The position numbers and the translations under genes are program-made. A stretch of 10,391 nucleotides of DNA, taken from Cyanobacteriota bacterium (GTDB lineage Bacteria > Cyanobacteriota > Cyanobacteriia > SKYG9). Location of the stretch: contig JANWZG010000048.1 in the NCBI GenBank assembly GCA_025054735.1, forward strand, positions 1 through 10,391, given 5' to 3'. Below the pieces are notes generated by a model that did no database searches, was not told the origin of the DNA, and worked only from the letters and a program-made list of their open reading frames with translations. This document shows, piece by piece, positions 1-6,398 of this stretch. The first letter of the stretch is position 1. Every line of letters starts with the position of its first letter.

Positions 1-778
1 GGAAATTGAACACAACGTATATCGTGAGTGTTTGAAATTTTGTGGGCTAGAAAAGGACTTAGAATTACATCATGTTGCTGACCTGCCAGCGTTTACTGGC
101 TTGGGATCATCATCTGCCTTCACCGTCTCACTCCTCCATGCCCTACACAGCTTTAAGGGTGAATTTGTACGTCCACTGCAACTGGCCTATGAGGCTATCT
201 ATGTAGAGCGTCATTTGCTCCACGATCGAGTGGGTTGTCAAGACCAAGTAATGGCCGCCATGGGTGGCTTCAACCTTGTTGAGTTTCGCACCGAAGAGGA
301 CATCGAGGTAATACGCCTGCCCATTTCTCCCCAACGCTTGCACGAATTTGAGCAGCACCTATTCATTGTGTTTACTGGCATTCGCCGACGAGCTACCGAT
401 GTTGTCGCTAAGCAATTGCAACGGGTTCAGGACAATGTGCATACCCTGAAGCAGATGCGCCGCATGGTCGATGCTGGTTGGGATATTTTGACGAGTCACG
501 ATCGTCCCCTAACAGCCTTTGGTGAATTGCTTCATCAGGCATGGATAGCTAAACGTAGTCTAGATGACAGCATTTCTAATCCTGAAATTGACAGGCTCTA
601 TGCCTTAGGTTTAGAAGCTGGCGCGTTAGGAGGAAAGCTGTTAGGTGCAGGTGCTGGCGGCTTTATTCTATTCTTTGCCCCGCCAGAACGACATCCCAAG
701 CTAGAACAGGCATTTCATGGATTGCAGCGACTTTTAGTGAGCACCCAAGCACCCGGCTCTCAGATAATCTTTTCTTAA
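1..778 (+). CDS. hddA: HddA-like heptose 7-phosphate kinase (GHMP family), 5' end cut by window
   Basis: This is a GHMP-superfamily kinase resembling D-glycero-alpha-D-manno-heptose 7-phosphate 1-kinase (HddA), a cytoplasmic enzyme that makes heptose 1,7-bisphosphate for GDP-heptose. The frame is open from base 2 to the left edge, so the TTG at 32 is not a real start; 258 residues are visible and roughly 70-80 N-terminal ones are missing compared with the usual length of about 330-340. The GHMP ATP loop GLGSSSA lies at bases 98-118, after LPAFT. The C-terminal GHMP motif GGKLLGAGAGG lies at about 629-661. VGCQDQVMAA and the C-terminal SGSQIIF also match the HddA pattern as I remember it. The neighbours (HldE-like fusion, GmhB) support a heptose substrate. 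A related sugar kinase such as an L-fucokinase or galactokinase homologue is less likely. Family is sure; substrate is inferred. Confidence 0.88.
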   Translation, partial: EIEHNVYRECLKFCGLEKDLELHHVADLPAFTGLGSSSAFTVSLLHALHSFKGEFVRPLQLAYEAIYVERHLLHDRVGCQDQVMAAMGGFNLVEFRTEEDIEVIRLPISPQRLHEFEQHLFIVFTGIRRRATDVVAKQLQRVQDNVHTLKQMRRMVDAGWDILTSHDRPLTAFGELLHQAWIAKRSLDDSISNPEIDRLYALGLEAGALGGKLLGAGAGGFILFFAPPERHPKLEQAFHGLQRLLVSTQAPGSQIIFS

Positions 779-782
779 CAAA

Positions 783-804
783 ACGGTATAGTTGGATATA
801 CTGT
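783..804 (+). terminator. Stem-loop just after hddA, possible terminator
   Basis: ACGGTATA (783-790) and TATACTGT (797-804) form an 8-bp stem with one G-U wobble and a 6-nt loop, starting 5 nt after the hddA stop. No U tract follows, so it may be a weak terminator or a 3'-end stabiliser rather than a classical intrinsic terminator. Confidence 0.35.
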
Positions 805-1070
805 GAAAGCAATTGTCCTTGAGGTGTAGCTGTTGAAACATGGCAAAAGTGGCACTATTTTGTTCCGCGTGGAAGCAAGCTAGGCTGATATGAGGGCAGT
901 ATGTATAGGATAAATGTACTTCATCAATTCCGACATCAACGCTGGAATAAGCGGTATGGCAAACCTCATTTGTATCGTCTTAGTTGAGCAATGGTGAAGT
1001 TAAGTGGTGGGAACGAAACTGTAGCGTTATAGTCCAATCATGTTGATTACAGCACTGCAATGCTAAGCGT

Positions 1071-1090
1071 TGAAGTCAACTGAAGTCAAC
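1071..1090. repeat. Perfect 10-bp tandem duplication
   Basis: TGAAGTCAAC occurs twice head to tail (1071-1080, 1081-1090). With the preceding GT the first copy forms the inverted repeat GTTGA-AG-TCAAC (1069-1080). It lies 48 nt upstream of the HldE-like start, where a regulator could bind, but slippage is enough to explain it. Confidence 0.85.
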
Positions 1091-1137
1091 AATGAATTTT
1101 GAGGTAATGGTGTGATTAGTAGTGAATTTTAGGGAAC

Positions 1138-2682
1138 ATGTTGATCAAAAACTCTGAAAAATATTTAGATTACGATACCTGCTCTACAGTTATTGCTGAG
1201 TTGAAACAGAGCGGTAAAACAGTAATTCTCTGCCATGGTGTCTTTGACTTGCTGCATCCAGGACATATTGCCCACCTACAAGAAGCCAAAGCATTGGGTG
1301 ACATTCTAGTAGTCTCGATTACCGCAGCCCCCTATGTCAATCGCGGCCCAGGCCGTCCAATCTTCTCTGATGAAATGCGGCTTTATTCTTTGTCATCTCT
1401 CGGCTGTGTGGACTATGTGCTGTGTTCACCGGTAGCTACTGCTATTGAAGTTATCGATCGCATCCAACCCCATATCTACTGCAAAGGGCACGAGTATGCC
1501 GATGCTAGGAATGATGTCACCCAGAATATCGATCGAGAAACAGAGCGCGTGCGATCCTACGGTGGAGATGTGCGCTATGTAGGCGAAATCGTATTTAGCT
1601 CTACTCGCCTAATTAATAACCACCTCGATGTGCTACCACCTCAAGTCAAAAGCTATGCCAGTGCGCTGAGTAAGCAATATTCCTTCGAGCAAATCCGCGA
1701 CTATATTGATGCCATGCAACAGCTCAAGGTCTTGGTCTTGGGGGATGTGATTATCGACGAGTTTGTTTACTGCGCGGTGCAAGGACTAACCTCTAAGGGA
1801 CGGGTAATTTCTACCCGCTTTTTGAAGGATGAGCAACATTTAGGAGGTTCCTTGGCGATCGCCCGCCACCTTGCCAGCTTTGTGGATTCCGTCACCGTTG
1901 CAGGTATCGTTGGCAACGAGCCGGATGTCCATACTCTGATTCTCAACAATACCAGCGGACGTATTCGTCTTGATCTGCACTACGAGCAGGGGTACCCCAC
2001 GATTCGCAAGCGCCGCTACATTGAGCGTCAGGGAATGCGAGAGCAATATACTAAGCTGTTTTCCATCAACTACCTAGAAGAAGAGGTCAATCCTGCTCAA
2101 CGAGAGCGTCTCCTCAATCGCTTAGAGGATACTATTCAGGCCTATGACCTAGTTATTGTTGCTGACTATGGCCATGGCTTAATGGATCCAACCCTGATGG
2201 AATTGGTACAAACCCAAGCTAATTTCTTAGCCTTAAACTGTCAGACCAATAGTGCGAATCATGGCTACAACTTGATCACCAAGTACAAGCGGGCAGATTC
2301 TTTCTGTGTGGATGAGGCAGAGCTACGCTTAGCCTTTGCTAGTCGCCATGGAGATCATTCCCACTTGCTGCATCGCCTCCATGATCACCTGGGTGCAGAT
2401 CAGGGTTGGCTGACGTTGGGATCATCGGGTTCCTTGGCTGTGAACCGCAAGGGAGAGGAGGAACTGACACCAGCAATGACGTTAGATGTCAAGGATACAA
2501 TCGGTGCAGGAGATGCCTTCTTTGCCCTTGCTAGCCTGAGCGCTAAACTGGAGCTACCGCTGGCGATCGGTTCGTTGCTAGGCAATCTAGCCGGGGCGAT
2601 CGCTGCTAATGTGCTGGGGAATGCTGAACCTGTGGAAAAAGCCCGCCTGTTAAAGTTCCTGACCACGGTCTTGAAATTTTAG
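1138..2682 (+). CDS. Domain-inverted HldE-like protein: nucleotidyltransferase followed by PfkB-type kinase
   Basis: A predicted bifunctional cytoplasmic enzyme of 514 residues. Residues about 10-165 are a cytidylyltransferase-fold domain with GVFDLLHPGH (HxGH = H40-H43), the nucleotide-binding signature, then GPGRPIFSDEMR and FSSTRLIN near its end. Residues about 197-512 are a PfkB/ribokinase-type kinase: LGDVIID at 201-207, Gly-Gly at 236-237, and DTIGAGD at 453-459 with D459 as expected catalytic base. Both halves match the two domains of HldE (heptose 7-phosphate kinase and heptose 1-phosphate adenylyltransferase), but E. coli HldE has the kinase first. The usual NxxE metal motif reads D392-E-A-E395. 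ATG 1138 is chosen because AGGGA lies immediately upstream, though only 2 nt away. gmhB follows after 2 nt, so they are probably co-transcribed. The sugar and the nucleotide (ADP, CDP or GDP) are not shown by the sequence. Confidence 0.9.
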   Translation: MLIKNSEKYLDYDTCSTVIAELKQSGKTVILCHGVFDLLHPGHIAHLQEAKALGDILVVSITAAPYVNRGPGRPIFSDEMRLYSLSSLGCVDYVLCSPVATAIEVIDRIQPHIYCKGHEYADARNDVTQNIDRETERVRSYGGDVRYVGEIVFSSTRLINNHLDVLPPQVKSYASALSKQYSFEQIRDYIDAMQQLKVLVLGDVIIDEFVYCAVQGLTSKGRVISTRFLKDEQHLGGSLAIARHLASFVDSVTVAGIVGNEPDVHTLILNNTSGRIRLDLHYEQGYPTIRKRRYIERQGMREQYTKLFSINYLEEEVNPAQRERLLNRLEDTIQAYDLVIVADYGHGLMDPTLMELVQTQANFLALNCQTNSANHGYNLITKYKRADSFCVDEAELRLAFASRHGDHSHLLHRLHDHLGADQGWLTLGSSGSLAVNRKGEEELTPAMTLDVKDTIGAGDAFFALASLSAKLELPLAIGSLLGNLAGAIAANVLGNAEPVEKARLLKFLTTVLKF

Positions 2683-2684
2683 CT

Positions 2685-3299
2685 ATGACACCCACTCCTC
2701 AGGTGTTTCCCCAGGCCGTGCTGTGCGATCGGGATGGCACCCTAATTCGAGAAGAACATTTTCTAGACGACCCAGACCGTGTGTCTTGGATTCCTGGTGC
2801 CCTGAACCTGTTGCAAACCCTGAACCAACAGGGCAGTAAAGTGCTAATTGTCAGCAATCAGTCTGGGGTGGCACGGGGCTATTTTGGCATTGAGACGGTC
2901 GAAGCCATTCATGACCGCTTACGTCAGGATGTTCACCGATCAGGGGCAGCTATTGATGGAATCTATTACTGTCCTCACCATCCGGAGGGCACTATTCAGG
3001 AATACAGCCTCCAGTGTAATTGTCGTAAACCTAGACCAGGACTATTTCTCCGGGCAATTCAAGACCATAACCTGCAACCAGACCAGTGTTGGGTGGTAGG
3101 CGATCGACTGCGCGATTTGGAACCAGGCATAGCCCTAGGGATGAAGGCATTTTTGGTGCTCACAGGTTATGGACACCAAGACCACCAACTCTTAGCTCAA
3201 AAGCCCTATGCTCACCAAGTCACCGTCATTCCCTCTATTGCTGATCTCTGTGCCTTACTGCCTCCGCCCTATGCTGAAATCCCTCATTGCCTTGGTTAA
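2685..3299 (+). CDS. gmhB: GmhB-like D-glycero-D-manno-heptose 1,7-bisphosphate 7-phosphatase
   Basis: A HAD-superfamily phosphatase of 204 residues, a little longer than the roughly 190 of E. coli GmhB. It should remove the 7-phosphate from heptose 1,7-bisphosphate in the cytoplasm, between the kinase and the nucleotidyltransferase steps. Visible motifs in order: DRDGT with nucleophile D15 and acid/base D17; SNQSGVARG from 57 (HAD motif II region); CPHHPEG (C96, H98) and CNCRKP (C111, C113), the zinc-binding loop typical of GmhB and histidinol phosphatase; GDRLRDLE with D140 and D144 for Mg2+. It begins 2 nt after the HldE-like stop and its 3' end overlaps the methyltransferase, so it sits mid-operon. 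Histidinol-phosphate phosphatase is the main alternative; context favours heptose. Confidence 0.9.
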   Translation: MTPTPQVFPQAVLCDRDGTLIREEHFLDDPDRVSWIPGALNLLQTLNQQGSKVLIVSNQSGVARGYFGIETVEAIHDRLRQDVHRSGAAIDGIYYCPHHPEGTIQEYSLQCNCRKPRPGLFLRAIQDHNLQPDQCWVVGDRLRDLEPGIALGMKAFLVLTGYGHQDHQLLAQKPYAHQVTVIPSIADLCALLPPPYAEIPHCLG

Positions 3300-4128
3300 A
3301 CAGTGGCTGTTTCCTACCTTGGGGATCTCGCTCCGGCGCTATGACGGTGTAGAATCCTCCAGTGCCGATATTGGACGACGCTATTGTGATCCTCCCCATG
3401 TGCGCCCTCACTTTGCCCTCAAGCCCCTAGCCAACACCAGCTACAGCAATAGCATCACCCTGTTTACCGTTACTACTGACCAAGGCACCTTAGAGCAAGT
3501 CGTCTACTATGGCCACCTAGCTTTGGTTACCCTGTGCAAACATTTCACCTTTCACACTGTGCTGGATATTGGCTCTTGCGAACAAAACGCCAGTCGCATC
3601 TTTCGCCATTTGGGTAAACACACCACCACCGTAGAAATTCTTCCTGGCTATGAAGCCGACTACCACGCCGACTACCTCTCCGTTACCCTACCCCAGCCCA
3701 TGGATGCCATTTGGTGTAGCCATGTACTAGAGCACCAACGCAACCCCGGCCTGTTTCTGGATAAAGTCTATGACGACCTCAAGGAAGGTGGTATTCTAGC
3801 CCTTACCGTACCCTACCAAGTAGATAGCTCCCTTTGCCTTGGGCACTGTAACCTCTTTAGCCCATTGCTGTTGCTCTATCACTTGATATGCGCTGGATTT
3901 GACTGTCGCCAAGCGTCTCTGCGGGTTTACAACGGCCAAATCAGTGTGCTACTGAAAAAGGTGCCCAATACCCTGAAGCGACGAGCTAGCTTTGCCTACA
4001 TGCCCTCTCCAGCAAACCAATATGTCGATACGATCGACTATGCTCCAGAGCTATTGACCTACTTCCCTGTTGCCATTTCTGGCACTATCCATCGGCAACC
4101 TATCCAAGCCATCAACTGGCCAAAGTAA
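3271..4128 (+). CDS. Class I SAM-dependent methyltransferase of the heptose operon
   Basis: A 285-residue protein with a Rossmann methyltransferase core. Motif I VLDIGSCEQNAS begins at V97 (D99, G101), an acidic residue ending the next strand in TTVEI is where SAM ribose binding is expected, and CSHVLEH (149-155) followed by LFLDKVYDDLKEGG is the familiar Methyltransf_11/23 pattern. The N-terminal 90 residues and the last 80 are not recognisable. I chose ATG 3271, overlapping gmhB by 29 nt; an earlier ATG at 3208 in the same frame would overlap the conserved gmhB 3' end by 92 nt. No good Shine-Dalgarno is visible, so translation may be coupled to gmhB. Its position suggests methylation of a heptose or of a glycan or lipid carrying it, but the substrate is inferred from context only. 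Confidence 0.82.
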   Translation: MLKSLIALVKQWLFPTLGISLRRYDGVESSSADIGRRYCDPPHVRPHFALKPLANTSYSNSITLFTVTTDQGTLEQVVYYGHLALVTLCKHFTFHTVLDIGSCEQNASRIFRHLGKHTTTVEILPGYEADYHADYLSVTLPQPMDAIWCSHVLEHQRNPGLFLDKVYDDLKEGGILALTVPYQVDSSLCLGHCNLFSPLLLLYHLICAGFDCRQASLRVYNGQISVLLKKVPNTLKRRASFAYMPSPANQYVDTIDYAPELLTYFPVAISGTIHRQPIQAINWPK

Positions 4129-4159
4129 CTACTGAGTCTCTAGCTGGTGACAGTTTCGC

Positions 4160-4177
4160 TAACCTGTCTGGAGGTTA
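4160..4177 (+). terminator. Weak stem-loop downstream of the methyltransferase
   Basis: TAACCT (4160-4165) pairs with AGGTTA (4172-4177) around a 6-nt loop, 31 nt after the stop codon, at the convergent junction where a terminator is expected. The stem is short and lacks a following T run, so the call is tentative. Confidence 0.25.
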
Positions 4178-4240
4178 CTACGGTGCTTATCTGTTGCTCT
4201 CCGCTTGAGTGTCGATGAATTGGAGCAACACTATTGCCAG

Positions 4241-4419
4241 TCAAATGAGCGGGTCTCGCGTTGTATCAGATAGCAATTCGGTAACTTCACCACAGGCAGC
4301 CTCGGCTCGAGTTAGAAACTCTTGATTAGACCATCCTATGACCACAGACATAACGACGGGAATGATCCCAGTAGCAATAATCACCCCGCCAACATGCCCA
4401 GGATAAACTTACTCGGCAT
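4241..4419 (-). pseudogene. Possible small membrane-anchored protein, frameshifted in a G run
   Basis: On the - strand an ATG at 4419 opens MPSKFILGMLAG and then meets TGA (4383-4381). Adding one base in the GGGG run just before that stop joins it to a second open frame, VIIATGIIPVVMSVVIGW and onward through NQEFLTRAEAACGEV to a stop at 4241, about 59 residues in all. The combined product would have one hydrophobic N-terminal segment of about 25 residues and a short polar tail, like a signal-anchored small protein. The second frame alone could start at GTG 4384 (47 residues). No good Shine-Dalgarno is visible. I recognise no family. It may be a decayed gene, a sequencing indel in the homopolymer, or chance. 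Confidence 0.35.
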
Positions 4420-4536
4420 TGGAAACAACTGGCCATAGTTTCAGAATAGCTGGATAGTAACACGCAACCTAAATTGAATTGCGGTTCATAGCCCTCATGA
4501 AAACAGGAGTAGGTATACTTCTAACCAACCTCATCC

Positions 4537-5112
4537 CTAGCCACCAGCCATGCCAAACACGGTGCTGAGGGAGGTGCTGAAGCCTGGGAGCAGGGGAGAG
4601 GTGAGGGTATCAGTCTCTAGCAGGGTAGCGACTAAGTGGAGTTGGGCATCGTGGCGGCAATAAATTTCCAGCGTTTTCACTTGCCAGTTGACAATCCAAT
4701 ATTCCTGCACGCCATAGCGGGAATAGAGTTTGCACTTCAATTCTTTGTCGCGCTGTTCGTTTTGTTCTCCTGGTGAAAGAACTTCGATCACCAGTTCTGG
4801 AGCTACGGTCAGGTGTCCAGCGGCATCCACACCAACCGCGAGGCGTTACCTACTAATCCACACCACATCAGGAATCACGGCATCTATATCAGAAAACACG
4901 ATACCTGGTGTCTCAAATGCGCTACCCAGACCAGTTTCCTCTGACCATACCTCCAAACGCACATGGAGCTTGCTGCTTACGCTCTGGTGGCAGATGTGGG
5001 GGGCGCAGGTCACGTGTAGTTCTCCATCAATGATTTCATAGCGTTTCCAGCCACCATCGTCAGGCATCATATCTAGGTCACGAGTGATCCACTGTAGAAT
5101 GTTAGGAGTCAT
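4537..5112 (-). pseudogene. Uma2-family (DUF820) nuclease-like gene interrupted by one in-frame stop
   Basis: Uma2 proteins are PD-(D/E)XK-fold putative endonucleases, very common in cyanobacteria and mostly of unknown role. Here one continuous frame of 191 codons from ATG 5112 to the stop at 4537 carries the whole family pattern: RYEIIDGELHV at 24-34, IPDVVWISR at 80-88, APELVIEVLSPG at 104-115, KCKLYSRYGVQEYWIV after it, and a C-terminal PLLPGFS. Codon 89 is TAA (4848-4846), between SR and RLAVG, where relatives as I recall have Glu; GAA to TAA is one base change. Both sides stay in the same frame with no indel. Without the stop the length (about 190) is normal. A GTG at 4830 could restart translation, but it would lack the N-terminal half and the PD motif. 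Confidence 0.85.
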
Positions 5113-5239
5113 GGCATGAAGTGACTAGAATTCCGTGAATAAAATGTCTGCTGTCCAGCTACGGGAGCTTCTGTATTCGGCTGCGTGTTGAACCTTATCG
5201 CTACTAGACCTTAGTTCATCACGGCTCCCCTATCATACA

Positions 5240-5267
5240 TTGATGCTCAAGTGTTGATGCTCAAGTG
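5240..5267. repeat. Perfect 14-bp tandem duplication
   Basis: TTGATGCTCAAGTG is present twice head to tail (5240-5253, 5254-5267) with no mismatch. It lies in non-coding DNA about 130 bp upstream of the interrupted Uma2 gene. Confidence 0.92.
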
Positions 5268-5405
5268 ACTGGCCAAAACTATGGAAAAGCAAATCTGAAG
5301 TGAGGGTTTTGTAGGAGTTTATGAACTGGCCCTACTTCATCATGTGGACATTATCGAAGCTGCAAACATAGAGTTTGAGCTTTCGTCTCTGCAAGTACTG
5401 CATGT

Positions 5406-5435
5406 CCTAGCTTTGCGAGTGCTAGGTGTCCTAGC
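5406..5435 (-). terminator. Alternative hairpins downstream of the glycine-zipper gene
   Basis: Three alternating elements, CCTAGC (5406-5411), GCTAGG (5421-5426) and CCTAGC (5430-5435), can form either a 6-bp stem with a 9-nt loop or a 6-bp stem with a 3-nt loop. They begin 26 nt past the stop codon of the - strand gene ending at 5462, a position suiting a terminator or 3' stabiliser. There is no U tract. Confidence 0.35.
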
Positions 5436-5461
5436 TAATCAGTTTGTTGCTATAGGGTGTA

Positions 5462-6190
5462 TTACCTGAGGGTGAAATCAGACGTAAGGGTTAAATCATA
5501 CTGGTCGTTCTGGCTGATCACTACGGCTTGGGGGGCTGTGACGTTGCCAATTACCACTCCAGCAACAGCACCACCCACTACTTCCCCGACATCAATTCGT
5601 CCCTTAAGAACTTGGCTAACTACAGCACCCCCTACGGCACCAATAACTGCATCACCTGCGATCGCGCCAGCAGATGTTTCTCGTGGATCCTTAACATCAT
5701 GGATGGTGCCTGATTTAGCCGCAAAGACGTAGGGTTTACCATTGACAACGATTTGCTGAGCAATAAACTGTCCACCTCCCTGTACGGGCACCACCTCACC
5801 CCGAATTTCGCTCCCTGCGGGTACCACAACCTGTCCATTGCGCTTGGTGATAGCACTAACTAAGTTGAGAGACAGTGCCCGACGCTCACCAGTGCTAAGT
5901 ATTTGTGGATCTTTGCCCTGATAACTAGCTTTCACTACCTGCCCCGCGGTCAACACGGTTTGGTCAATTGACAACTGACACCCCTGGGGGCCGCAACCTG
6001 GTGGCGGTGGTGCCTGGTTAGCCTGTCCTGGCTGTCGTCGAAATAGCTGAGCAACGGTCATTTCGCTAGTCCTAGCTTGAGGCTCTGGCACCGATGCCAG
6101 AGTAACTGACTGACCCATCAACAGCAATCCAGCCACTAGGCCACTGGCTACAGAGGGCACTAACAAAGACGGAGAGGGATGGTAACGCAT
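5462..6190 (-). CDS. Secreted glycine-zipper protein, conserved cyanobacterial type, function unknown
   Basis: A predicted exported protein of 242 residues. Residues 1-32 look like a signal peptide: a short N-terminus, then the hydrophobic VASGLVAGLLLMGQSVTLA. A Pro-rich linker (61-65) with C66 and C71 follows. Residues about 73-165 form a beta-rich domain with TAGQVVKA and VVVPAGSEIRGEVVP. I associate this pattern with TrbI/VirB10-like folds, though the match is weak. Residues 174-216 are a glycine zipper (AGAIAGDAVIGAVGGAV and VGGAVAGVVIG), able to insert in or cross a membrane or to oligomerise. The C-terminus AVVISQNDQYDLTLTSDF is strand-like. ATG 6190 gives the signal peptide, although no strong Shine-Dalgarno precedes it. 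No conjugation genes are nearby, so a plasmid-transfer role is not supported; a cell-envelope role is likelier. Confidence 0.85.
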   Translation of the reverse strand: MRYHPSPSLLVPSVASGLVAGLLLMGQSVTLASVPEPQARTSEMTVAQLFRRQPGQANQAPPPPGCGPQGCQLSIDQTVLTAGQVVKASYQGKDPQILSTGERRALSLNLVSAITKRNGQVVVPAGSEIRGEVVPVQGGGQFIAQQIVVNGKPYVFAAKSGTIHDVKDPRETSAGAIAGDAVIGAVGGAVVSQVLKGRIDVGEVVGGAVAGVVIGNVTAPQAVVISQNDQYDLTLTSDFTLR

Positions 6191-6254
6191 AGGGACATTC
6201 TAGAGTATGGGGTGTGATGAGTGATTGTAATGACGTAGACTGGCCATTAACCCC

Positions 6255-6276
6255 TTAGGTTCCATTTAGGTTCCAT
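6255..6276. repeat. Perfect 11-bp tandem duplication
   Basis: TTAGGTTCCAT occurs twice head to tail (6255-6265, 6266-6276) in the 208-bp gap between the intact Uma2 gene and the glycine-zipper gene. It is about 65-86 nt upstream of the latter's start, within its likely promoter region. Confidence 0.9.
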
Positions 6277-6398
6277 AGTAGTGGGTTCAGCTAATGTGAG
6301 ATTGATAGAAGTGGACTCGCACAGGATACTGGGGTGAGTGGAACTGTAAGTGCTAATTCGATATGCGCTAATACCATCGGGTAATATCAGCTTGACGA

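Larger units (their letters stand above)
779..1137 (+). other. 359-base non-coding gap between hddA and the HldE-like gene
   Basis: No convincing gene is visible on either strand. It contains a hairpin just after hddA (783-804) and a 10-bp tandem duplication (1071-1090). A 28-codon ATG frame at 901-987 is preceded by GAGGG but has no recognisable product. The gap is long compared with the tight spacing of the next three genes, so it probably holds the promoter of that operon, although I see no canonical -35/-10 pair. Confidence 0.6.
4129..4536. other. Convergent junction between + and - strand gene blocks
   Basis: All genes to the left point right and all genes to the right point left. The stretch holds a weak hairpin after the methyltransferase (4160-4177) and a probable frameshifted small gene on the - strand (4241-4419). 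I see nothing definable in 4420-4536. Confidence 0.6.
5113..5461. other. 349-base non-coding gap upstream of the broken Uma2 gene
   Basis: No gene is visible on either strand. It holds a perfect 14-bp tandem duplication (5240-5267) and a cluster of CCTAGC/GCTAGG elements able to form alternative hairpins (5406-5435). A TATGAT hexamer on the - strand (5237-5232) could be a -10 box, but no matching -35 is seen. Confidence 0.6.

Noticed and set aside
901..987. 28-codon ATG frame with GAGGG upstream in the gap after hddA
   Set aside because: Very short, basic, and no recognisable product; such frames are common by chance.
2400..2666. 88-residue - strand frame within the HldE-like gene
   Set aside because: Antisense shadow of the well-conserved kinase domain.
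3208..3270. Upstream ATG extending the methyltransferase by 21 residues with a hydrophobic lead
   Set aside because: It would overlap the gmhB 3' end by 92 nt, and the extra residues look like an out-of-frame reading of gmhB rather than a signal peptide for a cytoplasmic enzyme.
4260..4273. 14-mer GTTGTATCAGATAG also present at 9017-9030
   Set aside because: About 0.4 such shared 14-mers are expected by chance in a window this size, and the flanks do not match.
5457..5732. Thr/Pro-rich + strand frame opposite the glycine-zipper gene
   Set aside because: It is the antisense shadow of the Gly/Ala/Val-rich repeat of the real - strand gene.
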